From NCBI GenBank assembly GCA_920105625.2, contig OV050033.1:126355821-126419820 (forward strand): 64,000 bases of DNA. The letters are read 5' to 3'. How positions within the stretch are numbered: the stretch's first letter is position 1; each line of letters opens with the position of its first letter. The notes beneath the pieces are model-generated. The model had not been told where the DNA came from, searched no databases, and worked only from the letters and a program-made list of their open reading frames with translations. Positions 1-12,839 of this stretch are shown here, one piece after another. Both the position numbers and the translations under genes were made by a program. This DNA is from Clusia tigrina. Lineage: Eukaryota > Arthropoda > Insecta > Diptera > Clusiidae.

Positions 1-840
1 CAAAAAACGGATTACGTCGTACCCGACAAGTGCACTTGTCTATGCGCTTGTTAAATGGACTTAAAAATGGCAGCAGGGGAATTACAATATTTGCACCGCC
101 GCCAATGAGCAGTGCACAGCAACGGCGTGTTGGCTTATTTTGTCGGTTGTGATGGCATCATTGTTGGCCCAAGTGCTTCTACTACCGTGCCGAGTTAGTG
201 GCGGTTCAGAGGTAGTACCGCAGTCAACTCTGCAGTAGATTTGTTTTCCTGCAGCAGTGCATTTGTTTGTGCCGCTGTTTTGTTACGGTGTGCTGCATAA
301 ATCATGCAATGCCATAGAAGGGGATTCAGGCTAATGCTGAGTGAAAGTTTATGACATTTCCAGCAAGTGGCGGTAAGCGAAGCAGGGACTGGCGGTGAGT
401 TAAACAATGTTTCACTTTAAGTTTCGTGCATTAGAAACTGGCACTGGAATTACATGAGTAATATAAACGGGAGGTCGCGATAGACAAATATACTGACATG
501 GGAAAGGGGCTTGGTTAACTAGACTCAGAAGGTGACATATATAAAATTTGTGTTCAATGGAGGCATTTTGAATAGTGTTCTTAGTTAATGTGTTGATCTT
601 TTGTGGCTTCCTTGTTAATGCAGGTGTGTAAAGCTCTCTTGAGAACTGAGAAGTGAGTGATGTTGTCGTGAATAATTGGGTCCTAATATTTCTCGTTTAT
701 CATCCAATATTATTTAATGTAGGCAATTCCTCAGAATTCAATTAAAATGTGTCAAATCGCCAGATCTCGGAGGCCTATTAAAGATTCTATAACTCGACTT
801 TAGCTTCTCAGAAAACTGAGATTTCAACAGGCCAATCAAT
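1..840. other. Gene-free AT-rich sequence
   Basis: No open frame longer than about 70 codons and no recognisable domain on either strand. No microsatellite or clear repeat was seen. The sequence runs directly into the four-copy array that starts near 841. Confidence 0.6.
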
Positions 841-1345
841 GAGGTCGCCTTTTAGCCCTTGCAGCCTCCCCGTTAATCCTCCTTTTAAAATCACAACTCG
901 GAAATCACCGTTCAGAGTAATCTCATCCCACTTATTAATGGTGTAAGCGCTTATCATAACCCTCTGAATGAAATATGTCAATCATTGTGGCCGCCGTAAT
1001 GTTCGTCCTGTTGAAATCCCATCTCGTTCAGAATAATCTCATCCACATTACTAAAGATATATGGACTTATCTTGGCCCTCTAACTTAAACAATCCTTGTG
1101 GCCACCGATGTGCACATAATTCTCTCCTGTTTAATCTCCCATTGAAATCATATGTCGTTCAGACCAATTTTATCAACTTTATTAAAGATATGAGTTATCA
1201 TAACCCTCTGACATAAATATATTAATCTTTGTGGCAGCCCTTGGGTTCGAAACCTCCTCCCGTTGACCCGCCGTTTGAAATCACATTTTGTTCAGAGCAA
1301 TTTCATCCTCATTAGTGAAGAAATATGGACCCTGTAACAAATATT
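841..1345. repeat. Degenerate four-copy ~130 bp tandem array
   Basis: Four diverged direct copies are anchored on a GTTCAGA..AAT.TCATC block at 910, 1026, 1157 and 1290, giving spacings of 116, 131 and 133 bp. Each of the first three anchors is followed by a CCCTCTGA-like block and a TTGTGGC-GCC-like block. The stretch 845-910 matches 1235-1290 (a GCAGCCC...CCTCCCGTTGA/AATCC..CC..TTT.AAATCAC pattern), so the array starts with the end of a unit. Copies have many substitutions and small indels, so the array is old. No coding signal is associated. Confidence 0.8.
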
Positions 1346-3140
1346 ATTTAATTTATGTATTTGACCTTGTAATAACCACCATTTAATCTAATATGAGCTC
1401 AACCTGCATGTGGAACCAGGACAGCTCTATGCCAAAAACTGATCAGGTAAACCCAAACTGGGACAACAATTTTTGTGGAATATTCGAACTAGAACTCTCT
1501 TGAACCACTTTTGAATTAGTCTTACTTCATATAAAATAAATCTCATCTTTAATCTTTTTCTTTTCTTTTCTTTACTTTTTGGTCTAATTTCCTTTTTAGC
1601 TACCCCAGCAAGGCTGCTGCAATGATCCTTTTAAGACAAATACAAAAGTTTAAGTAATGCTTAATTCAGACTACGGTGTTTCTTTCTCTTATCTAACTCA
1701 AAGGCCTTTAAGATACAATGGTAGATAAGACCCCTTTAAAAACGAGGTCTTTAGTGTCCTTATATGCATCCCTTATTGCGTATACTGTACGAGATGCAGC
1801 CCAAGACACCTTGAAAATAAGCGTTTGCATAACATCAGAGCCTTGGATTAAATTAAACTAAACATCTTTACTAAGATACTGGTGCATAAACCGTACCTTT
1901 ACTATCCCGGAGTCATTGACTTTCAATTGGGTAGCATGGTAGGATGCAGACATAGCTTAATTGAAACATAATTTACTCTCACATAAACAACATTTTTGGA
2001 ATTCCAAACTTTAAGATTGATTCCATGTTGCTGTGAAGATGATAAGATTTGGCAGGGTTGTAGCCACATTGATATATTTAGAATATTCAAAATTTTAATA
2101 AATTACTCCATCACTCATGGTTAGCTTCTGCGGTGGCAATGATGAAAGTCATTATTGATTTGTGGACTCCTCCCATGCCATTCGCTTGCATTTACCGCCC
2201 GCCTTCCACACCTGATTACGAGTAATTTTGCAGCATGGAAACTGCAACTAAACTTTCTTAGCAGCATAAAATTCTGTGTGTCATTTCCTGTTTCAATTAT
2301 TACCGAGGAGTTTCATGAAATATCAAATTGCCATAAAATAACAATGAGCAAATGCGGCGCACAAACAACTGCAGTGCAGCGTTGTTGAGTGTGTGCAACA
2401 ATTTTAGTCGACAATCAATCAATCACGCTGTGGCATGTACAAAGAACATTTGAAAAAACGTCACAAAATGATTTATTGCAAATGAAAATGCATCGCATGC
2501 ATGTACAAAATGCATTACGGACTGCAATTTATGTAAATATCAGCAAAATTAAAAAGGAAATTTCCTTTACGCGGAGTAAAGAAGTTAAAAAAAACTAAAT
2601 TGTGATTGATTTTGTAAGTGCATGTTTAGCAATGCACGACGTAAGTCGGAATTGTAAAGGAAAAGGAAATTCACTTTCATCTGCTCTAAAAATACTTACA
2701 AAGGAATTCTGGGGAAAGGTTGTTACATTAGGTCGACAATCGATTAAAATATATAAAAAAAAATAAAGACAATTTTATATATTTTCATATTTTGTGGGTG
2801 CGAATCCTGCACCGGGCTTCTTTCCAAATCTTCTACCCTTCGAGTCGAAGGCCTTAGTTGCTAGTGCTCATTTCTCCCACCCCTTGAAGACATTATGGTG
2901 CTATAATAATAATACTAATATTGTGGTCAATCCAGTTATTGGAACAATTTGTAAGATTAATATTCATAATATTTTATTTTTAATATTATATAATTTAAGC
3001 TTAAGGATAAAAAAGTTATTTTCCCATTAGTTTCACAGCACTTCCACAAGACTTATTTTAATTTCTATTATTGTATACATGCTTTCAAGATCATTCTTAC
3101 ACATTCCTAAAGTAAGTCCATTAGTGCATAAGATATAAAG
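1346..3140. other. Gene-free sequence with a pyrimidine run
   Basis: Nothing coding could be supported. A CTTTT-type pyrimidine run lies at about 1551-1580. A GGTGCGAATCC stretch near 2798 resembles an RNA polymerase III B-box, but no A-box or tRNA fold accompanies it. Confidence 0.5.
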
Positions 3141-4880
3141 TCCTTATTTGTCCTGACTTGTTGTTGAAAACTTGTTATTTATGACTTATTATGACTTCTC
3201 GGTTATGACTTGTTTTTTATGACTTGTGGTTCAAGACTTGTTGTTTAAGACTTATCGTGCATTACCTTTTTTTGTCAAAACAACTACTCATATATAGCAT
3301 TCAGAAGTCAGTACATTCATTGTACTATAATTGCCGTTCCATTTTTATTTTTCTTTGTATCCACCTGATTTGTCCACGAACCTTATTAGATCATATATCC
3401 CTAAGTAGCCAAAGTTTGCGCTTCTTAGGATGTCAGTGCCAAATACCTCGAATCTGATTCTAGCGAAAGCGCGGCATACGCACACAAACTGGCCCACCGT
3501 GTCACCTTCCTCTCCACAAGCCTGGCAAAGTGCATTGTCTGCAATGCCTATCATTTCCATATGCTTAACCCATGCAAAATGACCCGTCATCAATCAAAAG
3601 TCTGCAATCTCTCCTACCAAGTGACAGAAGAAACCTAGACGATCTTTCGAAAACAACAGGCAGCACGATGCCTCTTATAGCTCACGATTCTGTGCACAGG
3701 CAACCCAATCACTAATAGTGGCTCTAACGGGTGGGCCAGTACTACTGGTCTCAGATCTTTCATTCGCTAGTTTTTCCGCGACTATAGTCCCCAAGTGTCC
3801 TGGAACCCATGTTAGCATCAGGTATTGTGCTTTCCAACTTCATTTCATTTAACAGCAGTGCCAACTTGGAAGTGACAAGATAGCTGAGCAAGGCCTTCAG
3901 AGCAGCCGAACTGGCACTGCAGATATAAATACTGCATAACTTACTTTTTATGGCTTGTCGTTTAAGACTTGTCGTTTATGACTTGTCGTATATTACTAGC
4001 TGTTTATGACTTCTCGTTTGAGACTTATCGCTTGTCACCTTAACGGGTATTACTTGCAGTTTATGACTTGGCATTTATGGTTTGTCGTTTATGACTTATC
4101 GTGCTTTACTTCTTGTTTACGACGGATTTTTGATTACTTCTGAGTTATGACTTATTCTTTAGGACTTGTTTATTATTATTATTATTTGACTTGATATTTA
4201 TGACTCGCGATTTGTGACCAGTTATGTTTGACTTGAAATCTTTTACTTATATTTTATTTTTTATGATTTATTATTAAAAATTTGTTATTTTTTTACTTAT
4301 TATTAATGACTTGCTATTTATGACTTTATTTTTATGACTTTATGGCATTTATGAATTGTAATTTATGACCAGTTAATTATGATTTTTTTATTTTAATTGT
4401 TATTTATGACATATTATTTACTTGTTATTTTTGTTTAGTGTTTTAGCCACTTGTAGTTTATGACCTGTTATTTGTGACTTATTATTTATAACTTATTTTT
4501 TTTCTTACAATTCATGACGTTTAGGATTTGACCAGGTATTTAAGACTTGTCATTTATTACCTATTATTTATGACTAATTTTTATGTCTTGTAATTTTTAG
4601 CTTATTATTTATGACTTGTTATTTATGACCAGTTTATTATGACATGAGATTTTTTACTTGTAATTTATGACTTATTTTTTTACTTACTATTGACTTCTAA
4701 TTTGTCACCAGTTTTTTATGACTTGTTATTTTTTACCAGATTTTTATGACTTATTATTTATGATGTGTTATTTATATATTACTATTTATGACGTATAATT
4801 TGCGACCAGTTATTTAAGACTTGGTATTTATTACTTGCTATTTTTAATATATTATTTAGTGTTGACTTGATACTTTTGGC
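3141..4880. repeat. TTATGACTTG(T)-type minisatellite, interrupted
   Basis: The core TTATGACTTGT(C/T)GT/ATT is repeated dozens of times with substitutions and variable spacing of roughly 13-20 bp, in 3141-3270 and again in 3938-4880. Between these two parts lies a decayed retrotransposon tail that does not contain the core. The right part has a small TTA microsatellite at 4169-4187. Variation of the core between neighbouring copies (GACTTG, GACCAG, GACTTAT) indicates an old array. It has no coding role. Confidence 0.85.
3330..3938 (-). mobile_element. Decayed RNase H/C-terminal tail of an I-type non-LTR retrotransposon
   Basis: Read on the minus strand, three coding blocks in family order remain. 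3938 to about 3832 carries an AALKALLSYLVTSKL-like stretch, the helix region of retroelement RNase H. 3830 to about 3690 carries WVPGHLG (codons at 3809-3795) followed by AEKLANE, the RNase H signature that normally reads WVPGHxGxxGNExAD. 3593-3345 carries the cysteine-rich tail CQACGEEGD...CVC...ARIRFEVFG. The first and second blocks are in different frames, a TAA lies at about 3693, and the histidine usual before the last cysteine is glutamine here. Known biology: this domain order closes ORF2 of RNase H-bearing non-LTR elements. The reverse transcriptase and endonuclease are absent, so this is a dead 5'-truncated copy. It sits inside the TTATGACTTG array. Confidence 0.85.
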
Positions 4881-6419
4881 TTATTTTGGACAACTTTTCG
4901 ATCACTGATTCCCATTAGCGACATTAGTGACACTCTAATAGCATTTTAATGTTTAGCCATGTTTAGTTATGAATGCTTTTATTTGGTTATAATATACAAT
5001 AAATGCTCGTTTGTATGATGTGGAACTGATGCGTCTCGTCTATGTTGCCCCAGTCCAACACGCTCGTGGTATTTGACATGACCAGATTTACTTCAATCCA
5101 CTCCGTTTTGAAGCATTTCCAGTCACAAACCCCAAAAAGCGCATTCCTCCAATGCAACACAATATTGCTGAAGAGAAGGACGAGGAATCTCCGCCAGTTT
5201 TAATCTCCAAATCTTTTTGGCAACACTGATAAATTCATCAACTTAATAACAAAATATAATTTTTTTTCATTTGTTTCATTTTAGATTTTTTTTATTGCAT
5301 TTGTTTAATGGAATTTTTAATTAAATATAGCAAATTTTAATATATCAATTGGGAACTCACTCTGCATAGCAATCCGACGATCTGACTGCCTGGCAAGCAG
5401 CCCCATTCTCAGTTATGGATGAACATTTCGTACATTTTTCAAATGAAACTTGATTACAGAAATAATTTAATTCGTTATTTCTCTTTTTTGTTCTTTTTCA
5501 TTTGTTGTGCTAGTACTTCGCTTTATTGGAACCATCCACCGAGTCCTGCACCCAGCGTTGGTGGCGGGGGGCGGGGAAACAAAATAATTACAATTTACAC
5601 GCTGCGTTGTAACTGAAATAAAATTACAAGCAATCAATTTTTATAACTGCTGTTTTCAACGCAATTGATGGGCACTCTGAAAGAAGTTGAAAGCACACAC
5701 AAAAATGCGATTGAAAAGTAAACAAAAGTGTTGCAGGCCGCAGGGTTTCGGCAGGTGGGAGAAGAATTTTCATATAAAAATGCTTAAAATGTTCATTCAT
5801 TTTGGCTCTGCACAGATACGAATACATGCCGGAAATGTTTTCAGAGCGGCACCGGAATGTGGAAACTAATTTGAACTTCATTTTATGGGAAAATTCAGAA
5901 AATGTAAAAAGCAGGAAAACATTTATTTGCAGAGTGATTTCGATTCAAATGCATTGGAAACTGTTTTTGTGTTGCGTACGAAAATGCTCATAAAACACTC
6001 AAAAACATGTGAAACACTTGAGGGAGCGTTAAATGGCGCAATGTGTCAATGTGTTACGTATGCCCCCAGGACATGCATGCACGCACAACTACACACAAAT
6101 ACAATTTTTCCGCTGTGTGCCAAAATCATTTGCAATGCGAATTGACAGTTTTGCAATAAAATTTTAAATGGAAGGAATTTCTTTAAATTAGTTCAAACAA
6201 CCTCAGGGATTATGAGTATCTGCGGGTGAGGAAAAGTATAGAAAAACCTTAGCCTGGCATGGGTAGAGAAAACTTTCCTTAAGGTTGTTTAAAGTCCAGT
6301 ACCCAACAACATGTAAGAACTCTAAGGTAGAACCGCTGGAGTCCCGACTCAACTTCCACAAAAGACGCAATCTACGAAGCCACGCTGCAATCATCTAGGA
6401 CGTCTATTTCTAAACAAAC
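4881..6419. other. Gene-free sequence between two arrays
   Basis: 5020-5230 is less AT-rich than its flanks but gives only short broken frames that I do not recognise. A G-rich run lies at about 5561-5578. The rest is AT-rich with no coding or repeat structure. Confidence 0.5.
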
Positions 6420-7900
6420 CTGCAGGAACCTCAAGGAGTTGGACAGACTTATTCTTAGTGAGGATGTAACTTACGAAAAGTGGCACAGAAGGCTAAGAAA
6501 AGTGGAGAGACGCATTATGAGTCACTACACCGAGATCAAGAACCACACAGTCTGGACGAGATTTTCCAAACAGAACTACAGCAAGCTCCAATGGGAAGAC
6601 AAACGCATTTTCAGTCTCATCTCCGGAATCGAAACCACTTAACAGAGCCGCAGGACGACAGATCCGCGATTAGGAATCTCTCAGTAAGGATGCAAATTAC
6701 TCAAAAGACTTACAGAACGCTAATGAAATAGGAGAGGCCCATTTTCAGTCTCAGAACCGCACCCAAAACCACCCAGTCAAGGGGGAGATTTCCTAAATAA
6801 AGCTGCCGCGGAAATCTGGAAACTCAAAGGAAGAGAGACGTAGACTTAGTTGCATTGCCCTTCACAATCGGCATGCGAGATACTAAATAGAGCTGCAGGA
6901 AGCTCAGGGCAGATTTATTCTTAGTCGCAGGGGAGGGCAGATTTATTCTTAGTCGCAAAACCGGGATCGAGAATCTCTCAGTCAGGATGCGAGGTACTAA
7001 AAAGAGCTACAAAGGGTTAATAAAAGAGGAGAGACGAATTTTCAGTATCAACACCGCCATTAAGTTAGTAGGAGTGTTACTAAATAGAGTTGCAGGAGTC
7101 TCAAAAAGGCAAAGAGACTTATTCTTAGTTGGATTACCGAAATCAAAAACCTCACAATCGGGATGCGAGTTCCTTAATAGAATTGCAGGAAAGACAAGGA
7201 GGATAACAAACATATTCTTAGTAGCAATACTGGGATCAAAAGCCTCTCGATCAGGATGCGAGTTACTAAATAGAGCTGAAGGAAGCTCAGAAAGAAGAAA
7301 GACATATTCTTAATGGCAACACTGGGATCAAGAATCTCTCAGTTAGATTGCGATTAACTAAAAGAGAAAATATGCACTTTCAGTCGCAAATTCTGGATGA
7401 AAAAACTCCTTAAGGACGAGAAACACTGCTCTAGGAGCTAAAAAAGAGAACAGACTGATTTTCAATCGCCGGGAACGAGAACCACTATGTACTCAGCAAG
7501 GGCTGGAGTTACTAAACAGAACTGCAGAAAGGCAAAAGAAGAGACCGATATATTTTAAGTCCCAACACAAGGATCCATTAATGCTCACAACGGCCTGCCG
7601 ACGCATTACTTAACGGAAAAGTTCCGGGAGGATCAAACCGTATGGACGAGAGGAGGTTTTAGGGTGGTTTAAGTCATCTACTGACGGCTACGGCCACTGG
7701 AGTTTTATGCTTTCCTCCTATTAAAAAAAAAACAAAACACACGGATCCAGAGTCAATCAGCCAGGACAAAATTTAGTAAACCCTGCTGCAGCAGACAAAG
7801 AAAGAGGGAGACGTATTTTCATAGGGAACACCGGGTTCAAGAATGCCATGAGTCCGAGTCAATCAGGAAGCATGGTGATAGAAATGGAGCTAGAAAATTA
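6420..7900. repeat. Degenerate ~93 bp tandem array
   Basis: The unit contains TACTAAATAGAGCTGCAGGA, then a purine-rich AAAGA..GAGACGTATT segment, CTTAGTCGCAA, CCGGGATCAAGAA and CTCTCAGTCAGGATGCGAG. In the best preserved part (7080-7290) the period is 93 bp, a multiple of three. This keeps a frame open for about 108 codons (6987-7313, plus) with a 31-residue internal repeat starting (L/F)LNR(V/I)AG. That frame is a by-product of the period: it breaks where copies have indels, for example the short partial duplication at 6905-6955. Copies decay toward both ends and become hard to follow beyond about 7580, with a last recognisable one near 7800-7880. Confidence 0.8.
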
Positions 7901-8127
7901 TGTATTCCAATCACTAGCTGAAGGAAAATCTGGAAACAAAATGGACCTTGCAGCAAATATGATAGCGGGTATCTTGATGGGAACAGGAGCACCCATAGAG
8001 AAAGTCAGATCAGATATAGACCACTCTCCAATCATAGCGCCGAAATGCCATCATCCATATACGATGAGTTCCCCACTGTACATCTTACCTAGAACGAGTG
8101 CAGATGGTTTACTTGTTGGCTTTTCAA

Positions 8128-8215
8128 CTTCGCTGGTAGAGTCGATAAGCTCCGCTGGACGAGTATCTAACCTTCTCCGGAAGAGTGTCTAAGCTTCGCT
8201 GAAAAAGTTGGCTAG
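8128..8215. repeat. 22 bp x4 tandem repeat
   Basis: Four consecutive 22 bp units start at 8128, 8150, 8172 and 8194. Each begins CTTCGCTG or a close variant (CTCCGCTG, CTTCTCCG) and ends TAAG, TAAC or CTAG. There are no indels between units, only substitutions. Confidence 0.85.
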
Positions 8216-10740
8216 CTAAAACACCATTGATCGGAATTTCAGAGACTCCATTCTCCGAGAAAAAAGGGACAACAATCGTGTGAAAATTACAAGTACTTTG
8301 AGACAAGCCTCTTCTATAGAAAGTCCTCTCTGATGTAAGTGAAAGATTCATACCCTGCGAATAGTAACTTATTGCACTTGGCTTAAGTCGTGGTCATTCA
8401 ATATATTTTTACAAAATTGACTTTCTGAGAATTTTACCAAGCTCAATACTTGGATTCGTATCGTTGGATTGTGTAATAAGCAAACAATTCCCTCTTCAGT
8501 TAGAATAATTGGCTTTAAAAGGTTGCTCGCTTCTCACACTTCGTCTTCGCTTATAGGGTGCTTCCGTTAGTCAGTTGTTGCACCACACTTTTCTTTTACA
8601 TCGCTCTGCGATAATCACTTGTTAACCCTCGTTGCTCACACGACACTCACGCTGCTTGCTGCCACTCTCAGGATTCGGATAAGATCTACTACGATGTTCA
8701 CTTTCGGTTACGCTCAGTGTTTCACTGCTGCTGCTACTACTTGTGCACTCGTTCACTTTCACTTATTTACTGATCCCGATGTCTCGTGTGTAGTAATTCT
8801 TGCACACGAGAACCTCAACCAGCCTCCGAGTGCAGCTTCGCATGCTTTCTCGTGTGTGCATTTTCAAGGTTTGAAATCGACGCTCACCCTAAAACCATCA
8901 ACCAATCAGATGTATCAGATGGTCGGTTTCGTAACAATATATTCCACATTCCCTGGCCAAGCTCTCAGAGAGGACTCAAGACTTCTTCGTTATTAAAATA
9001 ACAACTAAATATTCAGATATTCTGTTGGGTCCCAATACACTGTTGTAAGTCTGAGGGAGTACGCTCCACTCCAGGAAAAGTACCTCGACAAAACTGTTGA
9101 CACCATTCCTCTGACACTTAAGAAACGACTCCTATAAAAAGTGTTTAGAATTTCAATACCATGTTTTCTCTCCATCATATTCAAACGAAAAGACTCGTTG
9201 AGAGTTAGACTTGGGCAGACTTAACAGCTGCATTGCTGCTGTTTTCATGCGAGCCTCATTTTTAGGGGTTTCGATATTGCTCTTCCAATATAGAAAATGT
9301 TGCTGATGACACTGGAATTCCAGTGACAATCATTTTGGAAAACAGCATTGGCGAATGAATAAATCTCAGCGATAGGTACTCGAGCAAACAGTTCAATTTC
9401 AAAGTGTTGAAGCGGCCGTTTACGATTAGACAAATTTATTGCTCAGCCATAAATCCGCATACGAGTATCGGGCGAGCGGGCGAGCGGGAGAGCGTAGGCG
9501 CTAAAAACTTTCCTGCCAGACAGCAAACAAGGAAGTTGTATTTCACACTAAATGCACACTTGCAGGTCATAAACCAAAAATGGCTCCAACTCATGCAGGA
9601 GTGTGTGCAGCATGACAACACATCCGCAGAATGGGCGGATGCAAACCGGAAAATAAACCCGGCTGGCAGCTTGAGTGCTGAAAACTATGAAAATTGGTTA
9701 AATGAAAATTGGAAAAGTGTGAAAATCATTGGAAGGACATTGCAGTACTTGTTGTGTATTGTTGCTGGTGTTGTTGTTGTTAGTGTTTTTACTACTGCAC
9801 TCGCTGTGGTTGTTGTTGATGTTATGTCATTGATTTGTAATGCCACAATTTATAAATGTGTAGACAATTTATAATGGACTTGATTCTGCTTATCAGGAGG
9901 TTTTCTTATGTGGTCTGTATACATGTGGCTTTGGTGCGACGCTCTGTCGTAGCGGGAGATTACCCTTTTAAGTCATGTGGCCCCATTACAAATACTTGCA
10001 CTAAGTCTGAATTGTTTCGTGCTCGAGGAATCAGTCGATTGCCTTCCTTCCCAGCCAAGTCACACATTAAAAAGGAATTTGAATCTGTGTACTCGTACGT
10101 GCCACTGCTGAGCAATATTTAAATGTGTGTACTCGTGTGTGGAGTGCACACCAATTGCAGCTGTTTCCTTGGCAGTCGACAGTTGCTGCAAAAGTGGCAG
10201 CTGCAACCGCAGTTGTTTCCGCTTTTGTGGATTTTGGCAAATACGCAGCGGCATCCCAACTGTGATTTCAGTGAGGTTAGGCGGCCAGTGAACTTGGACT
10301 ATTGCCTGTTGGCAGGGGTAAGTAGTGAACAAAAAAGGATATCAAAACGAAAATACGAATTGCCACTCTAATGTGTACTTACGAGTGGGTGCAGTAAACC
10401 ATCGCAGCAGCAAATTGAGGTCCTACTGATTTCAAAAAAACTAAATTTCCCGTTTGATGGTTGCAGAATGAAGTCTGGAGTATGCTGACATGTCGTTAAT
10501 AAGCGAAAGACACTAAAGTTACAGATAATCAAGGGTTTCTTAGTTCTAGGTTCTTTAGTTTTCACTGAGTCCCTATTTTTTAGGAACTTCTCTGGAGTTT
10601 TTATTATTGATATTATAGGAGACATGTTACTGGTAGCCCCTTTGGAACTCTGTCGACTGGCATTCAATGCAGCGACACATTTACAGAGTGAAGTTGGTCT
10701 GTCAGACCATTTGTTAAAGGCTGATGTGATTCAGCAGAAA
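8216..10740. other. Gene-free sequence with TTG runs
   Basis: 8510-9000 is relatively GC-balanced, with a TTTAAAAGG box at about 8515, but no terminal repeats or coding domain were identified. 9404-9874 is stop-free on the plus strand for about 156 codons, but its first ATG is some 60 codons in. Its C-terminal hydrophobic stretch is a translated TTG/GTT microsatellite (about 9750-9815), so I do not call it a gene. A short GGGCGAGC duplication lies at 9470-9485. Confidence 0.5.
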
Positions 10741-11056
10741 TTAGGAAACTTTTTTGTCAGCGATGACTCTACTCATGACATGTCATTTCTGGGCCTGAAA
10801 CTGAATCAGCCTTGTAATGCCCTGGCAAACTAATTTTTTACTTGTTTATATAGTATGTCAGCGAAGAGCGAGTGGCAACTTTTTCTATCAACGTGTCATC
10901 GCTAGGCCTGAAACTCAACCATTCAGGCAATGCCTTGTCAAACTAAATTTTGTGCTTTTTTATATGTGTGTCAGCGAAGAGTGAATGTGAAATTTTTCTA
11001 TCAGCGATGACTCTACTCATGACATGTCATTGGTGTGCTCAAGAACTGAATATAAC
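10741..11056. repeat. Three-copy ~113-131 bp direct repeat
   Basis: Copies are anchored on a TTTTT(G/C)TATCAGCGATGACTC-like block at 10757, 10888 and 11001. The first two share GGCCTGAAACT, AATGCC, GCAAACTAA or GTCAAACTAA, TTTATAT and GTCAGCGAAGAG in the same order. Copy 2 lacks about 18 bp (the CTCTACTCATGACA region), explaining the unequal spacing. Copy 3 ends after about 60 bp. Confidence 0.85.
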
Positions 11057-12839
11057 TTCTTCCGACTTATTCCATCTGCTCATCAACTCATCATCATATT
11101 TAATAGTGTCCATTATAGCTGTCACTCTCACCGAGAAGTGCTGCCAATTTCCTGCTGGGTCCCTCTACGAAGCAGTGCAATGTTAATTTTTGAAATTGCC
11201 TAAAAATGAAAGTGGTTTTGCTGCTCGGCACTGAACGCTCCGGGAAAAAAAGAAGAGGCATGGTGGATTCTATGCAAGTAGACACATGCGTTGATTTCAA
11301 CCGCACTGGCGAACCTTCAGCTAAGCCGGTGATTAATCGTCAAACGCTGGGGCCGTAATTTGCTGCTCTCAGGCAGGCAATTAATTGTGAAGTGAGACTC
11401 GCTTTATTTACAAGCGTTTTGGTGAGATATGTGGTTAGCTGAACTGCTGTTTAGTGGATGTATAAAGCAGACCAGCAAAAATTCACAGAACTTTTATTAA
11501 AGACAAAAATATCCTGAAGTTTTGCATCACCAGCTGCTGGAGTGATATGGCAAGTGTCAGTCTTAAAATTTCTAGTTTAATTGTGGCTTTAGTCCTGTCA
11601 GCATTGCAGTTGTCTTGGCCTAGTTAACATATCCTTAGAAACAGGATGCAAAAAAGTACACGAGGACTTACAATACAAATTATTTGCCCCTGAATTACGG
11701 TTCAGTGCGCTAAGTGCCGCCGGCTTTGACAGTGATGGACACATTTTCACGACTCCAAGGATAAGAAGTACTCCCATCATTCTCATGCTCCCACTTTTTT
11801 CATCTTTTTGTCACTGGTGATTATTGCTGGGATGATGCTGATTATCCTCCGTAAGATTCAAAATCTTTATTTGCACAGTCATTTGGGAATATTTTCAAAA
11901 ATGCGATTAGGCGACGTTGAGTAATTGCGAAACGCGAGGTCATCAGGACATGCTGGCAATAGTCTCAACAGCAACTTTTTTTTGTTTAGAGCTTTAACTG
12001 AGTACTTAGTATGGAGGATTATCACAGCTCAAATTGTTTAAGCAATTTTCCTGACCTTCTGCCAGTGTGGAATATTCTGTCTCTTTCCTTTTCCCTTCTC
12101 CCCAAATCATCCCTCATCTTTCATAATACTCTCAATGTTCCGTAGAACTTAGTGGTATAGAAGGACAGTAGTATTTCTGCCCACCCCAAAAATCAATCAA
12201 AATATACTCGTACAATAAATTGCTCTCCTGCTTTAAAATCTGTGACATTACTACCAAAAACACTCACTACCTATTTCGAGGACACCCTATTCCAGTGTAT
12301 CAGACGTTGCAAACACTCTTTTCTTCATTGAATTTTATTTGTAGAATTTTTTCAATTTATTTCCATATAGACCAAACTTAATTCCTTTCATATTCTGGCT
12401 GCAACACATGCAACGGACTTATAAGTGAATTTATTTTTCATGTCAAAAGTAATAAATTTTTTGGAGCACTTTGCTTCCAGCAACTCTTTCCTTTCAATTG
12501 GCATACATGCTTGCTGGGATATTGAAAATATTCATAAACTCGTTTGCTCATCCATTTATGGACATTTAAAAAAGACAGCCAGGAAATGGCAACATTTGTT
12601 TATGGCATATAATTGAATATTTTTATGGCCAAACAAGTTGCCTTAAGTGGCCTTAAGAAATCCAAAAAGTTTCAAGGTTTATCAAAGAAATATGACAATA
12701 AAAGACGGCAATTATTTTAATGGAATATGTGCAGAGATGGTTTCAATAGTTTCAATAACGTTGAGGAAAATTACAAAAACATAAATTCTATAAAATTATA
12801 GTTACAATCTGTAAAAATTCGAAGTAAATCTCACTCATA
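11057..12839. other. Gene-free sequence
   Basis: No gene, tandem array or recognisable mobile element was seen. One TACTCGTA octamer lies at 12205-12212. Confidence 0.55.

Noticed and set aside
1225..1260. GGTTCGAAACC near 1234 as a tRNA T-loop
   Set aside because: No acceptor stem, D-arm or anticodon arm can be placed around it, and it lies inside the four-copy ~130 bp array.
2796..2830. GGTGCGAATCC as the B-box of a tRNA-derived SINE
   Set aside because: No A-box at the right distance, no tail and no second copy in the window.
3141..4880. TTATGACTTG array as a CRISPR-like repeat
   Set aside because: The core is short and variable, spacers are irregular and repetitive, and the genome is eukaryotic in style. 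It is a minisatellite.
5020..5230. GC-balanced block right of the minisatellite as a coding fragment
   Set aside because: All frames are broken within about 55 codons and none matched a motif I could name.
8505..9060. Possible LTR (TTTAAAAGG box, later TGTTGGGTCCC)
   Set aside because: No matching second LTR, primer-binding site or gag/pol coding sequence was found.
9404..9874. Longest stop-free stretch (about 156 codons, plus) as a membrane protein gene
   Set aside because: The first ATG is some 60 codons in and the hydrophobic C-terminal part is a translated TTG/GTT microsatellite. No family resemblance.
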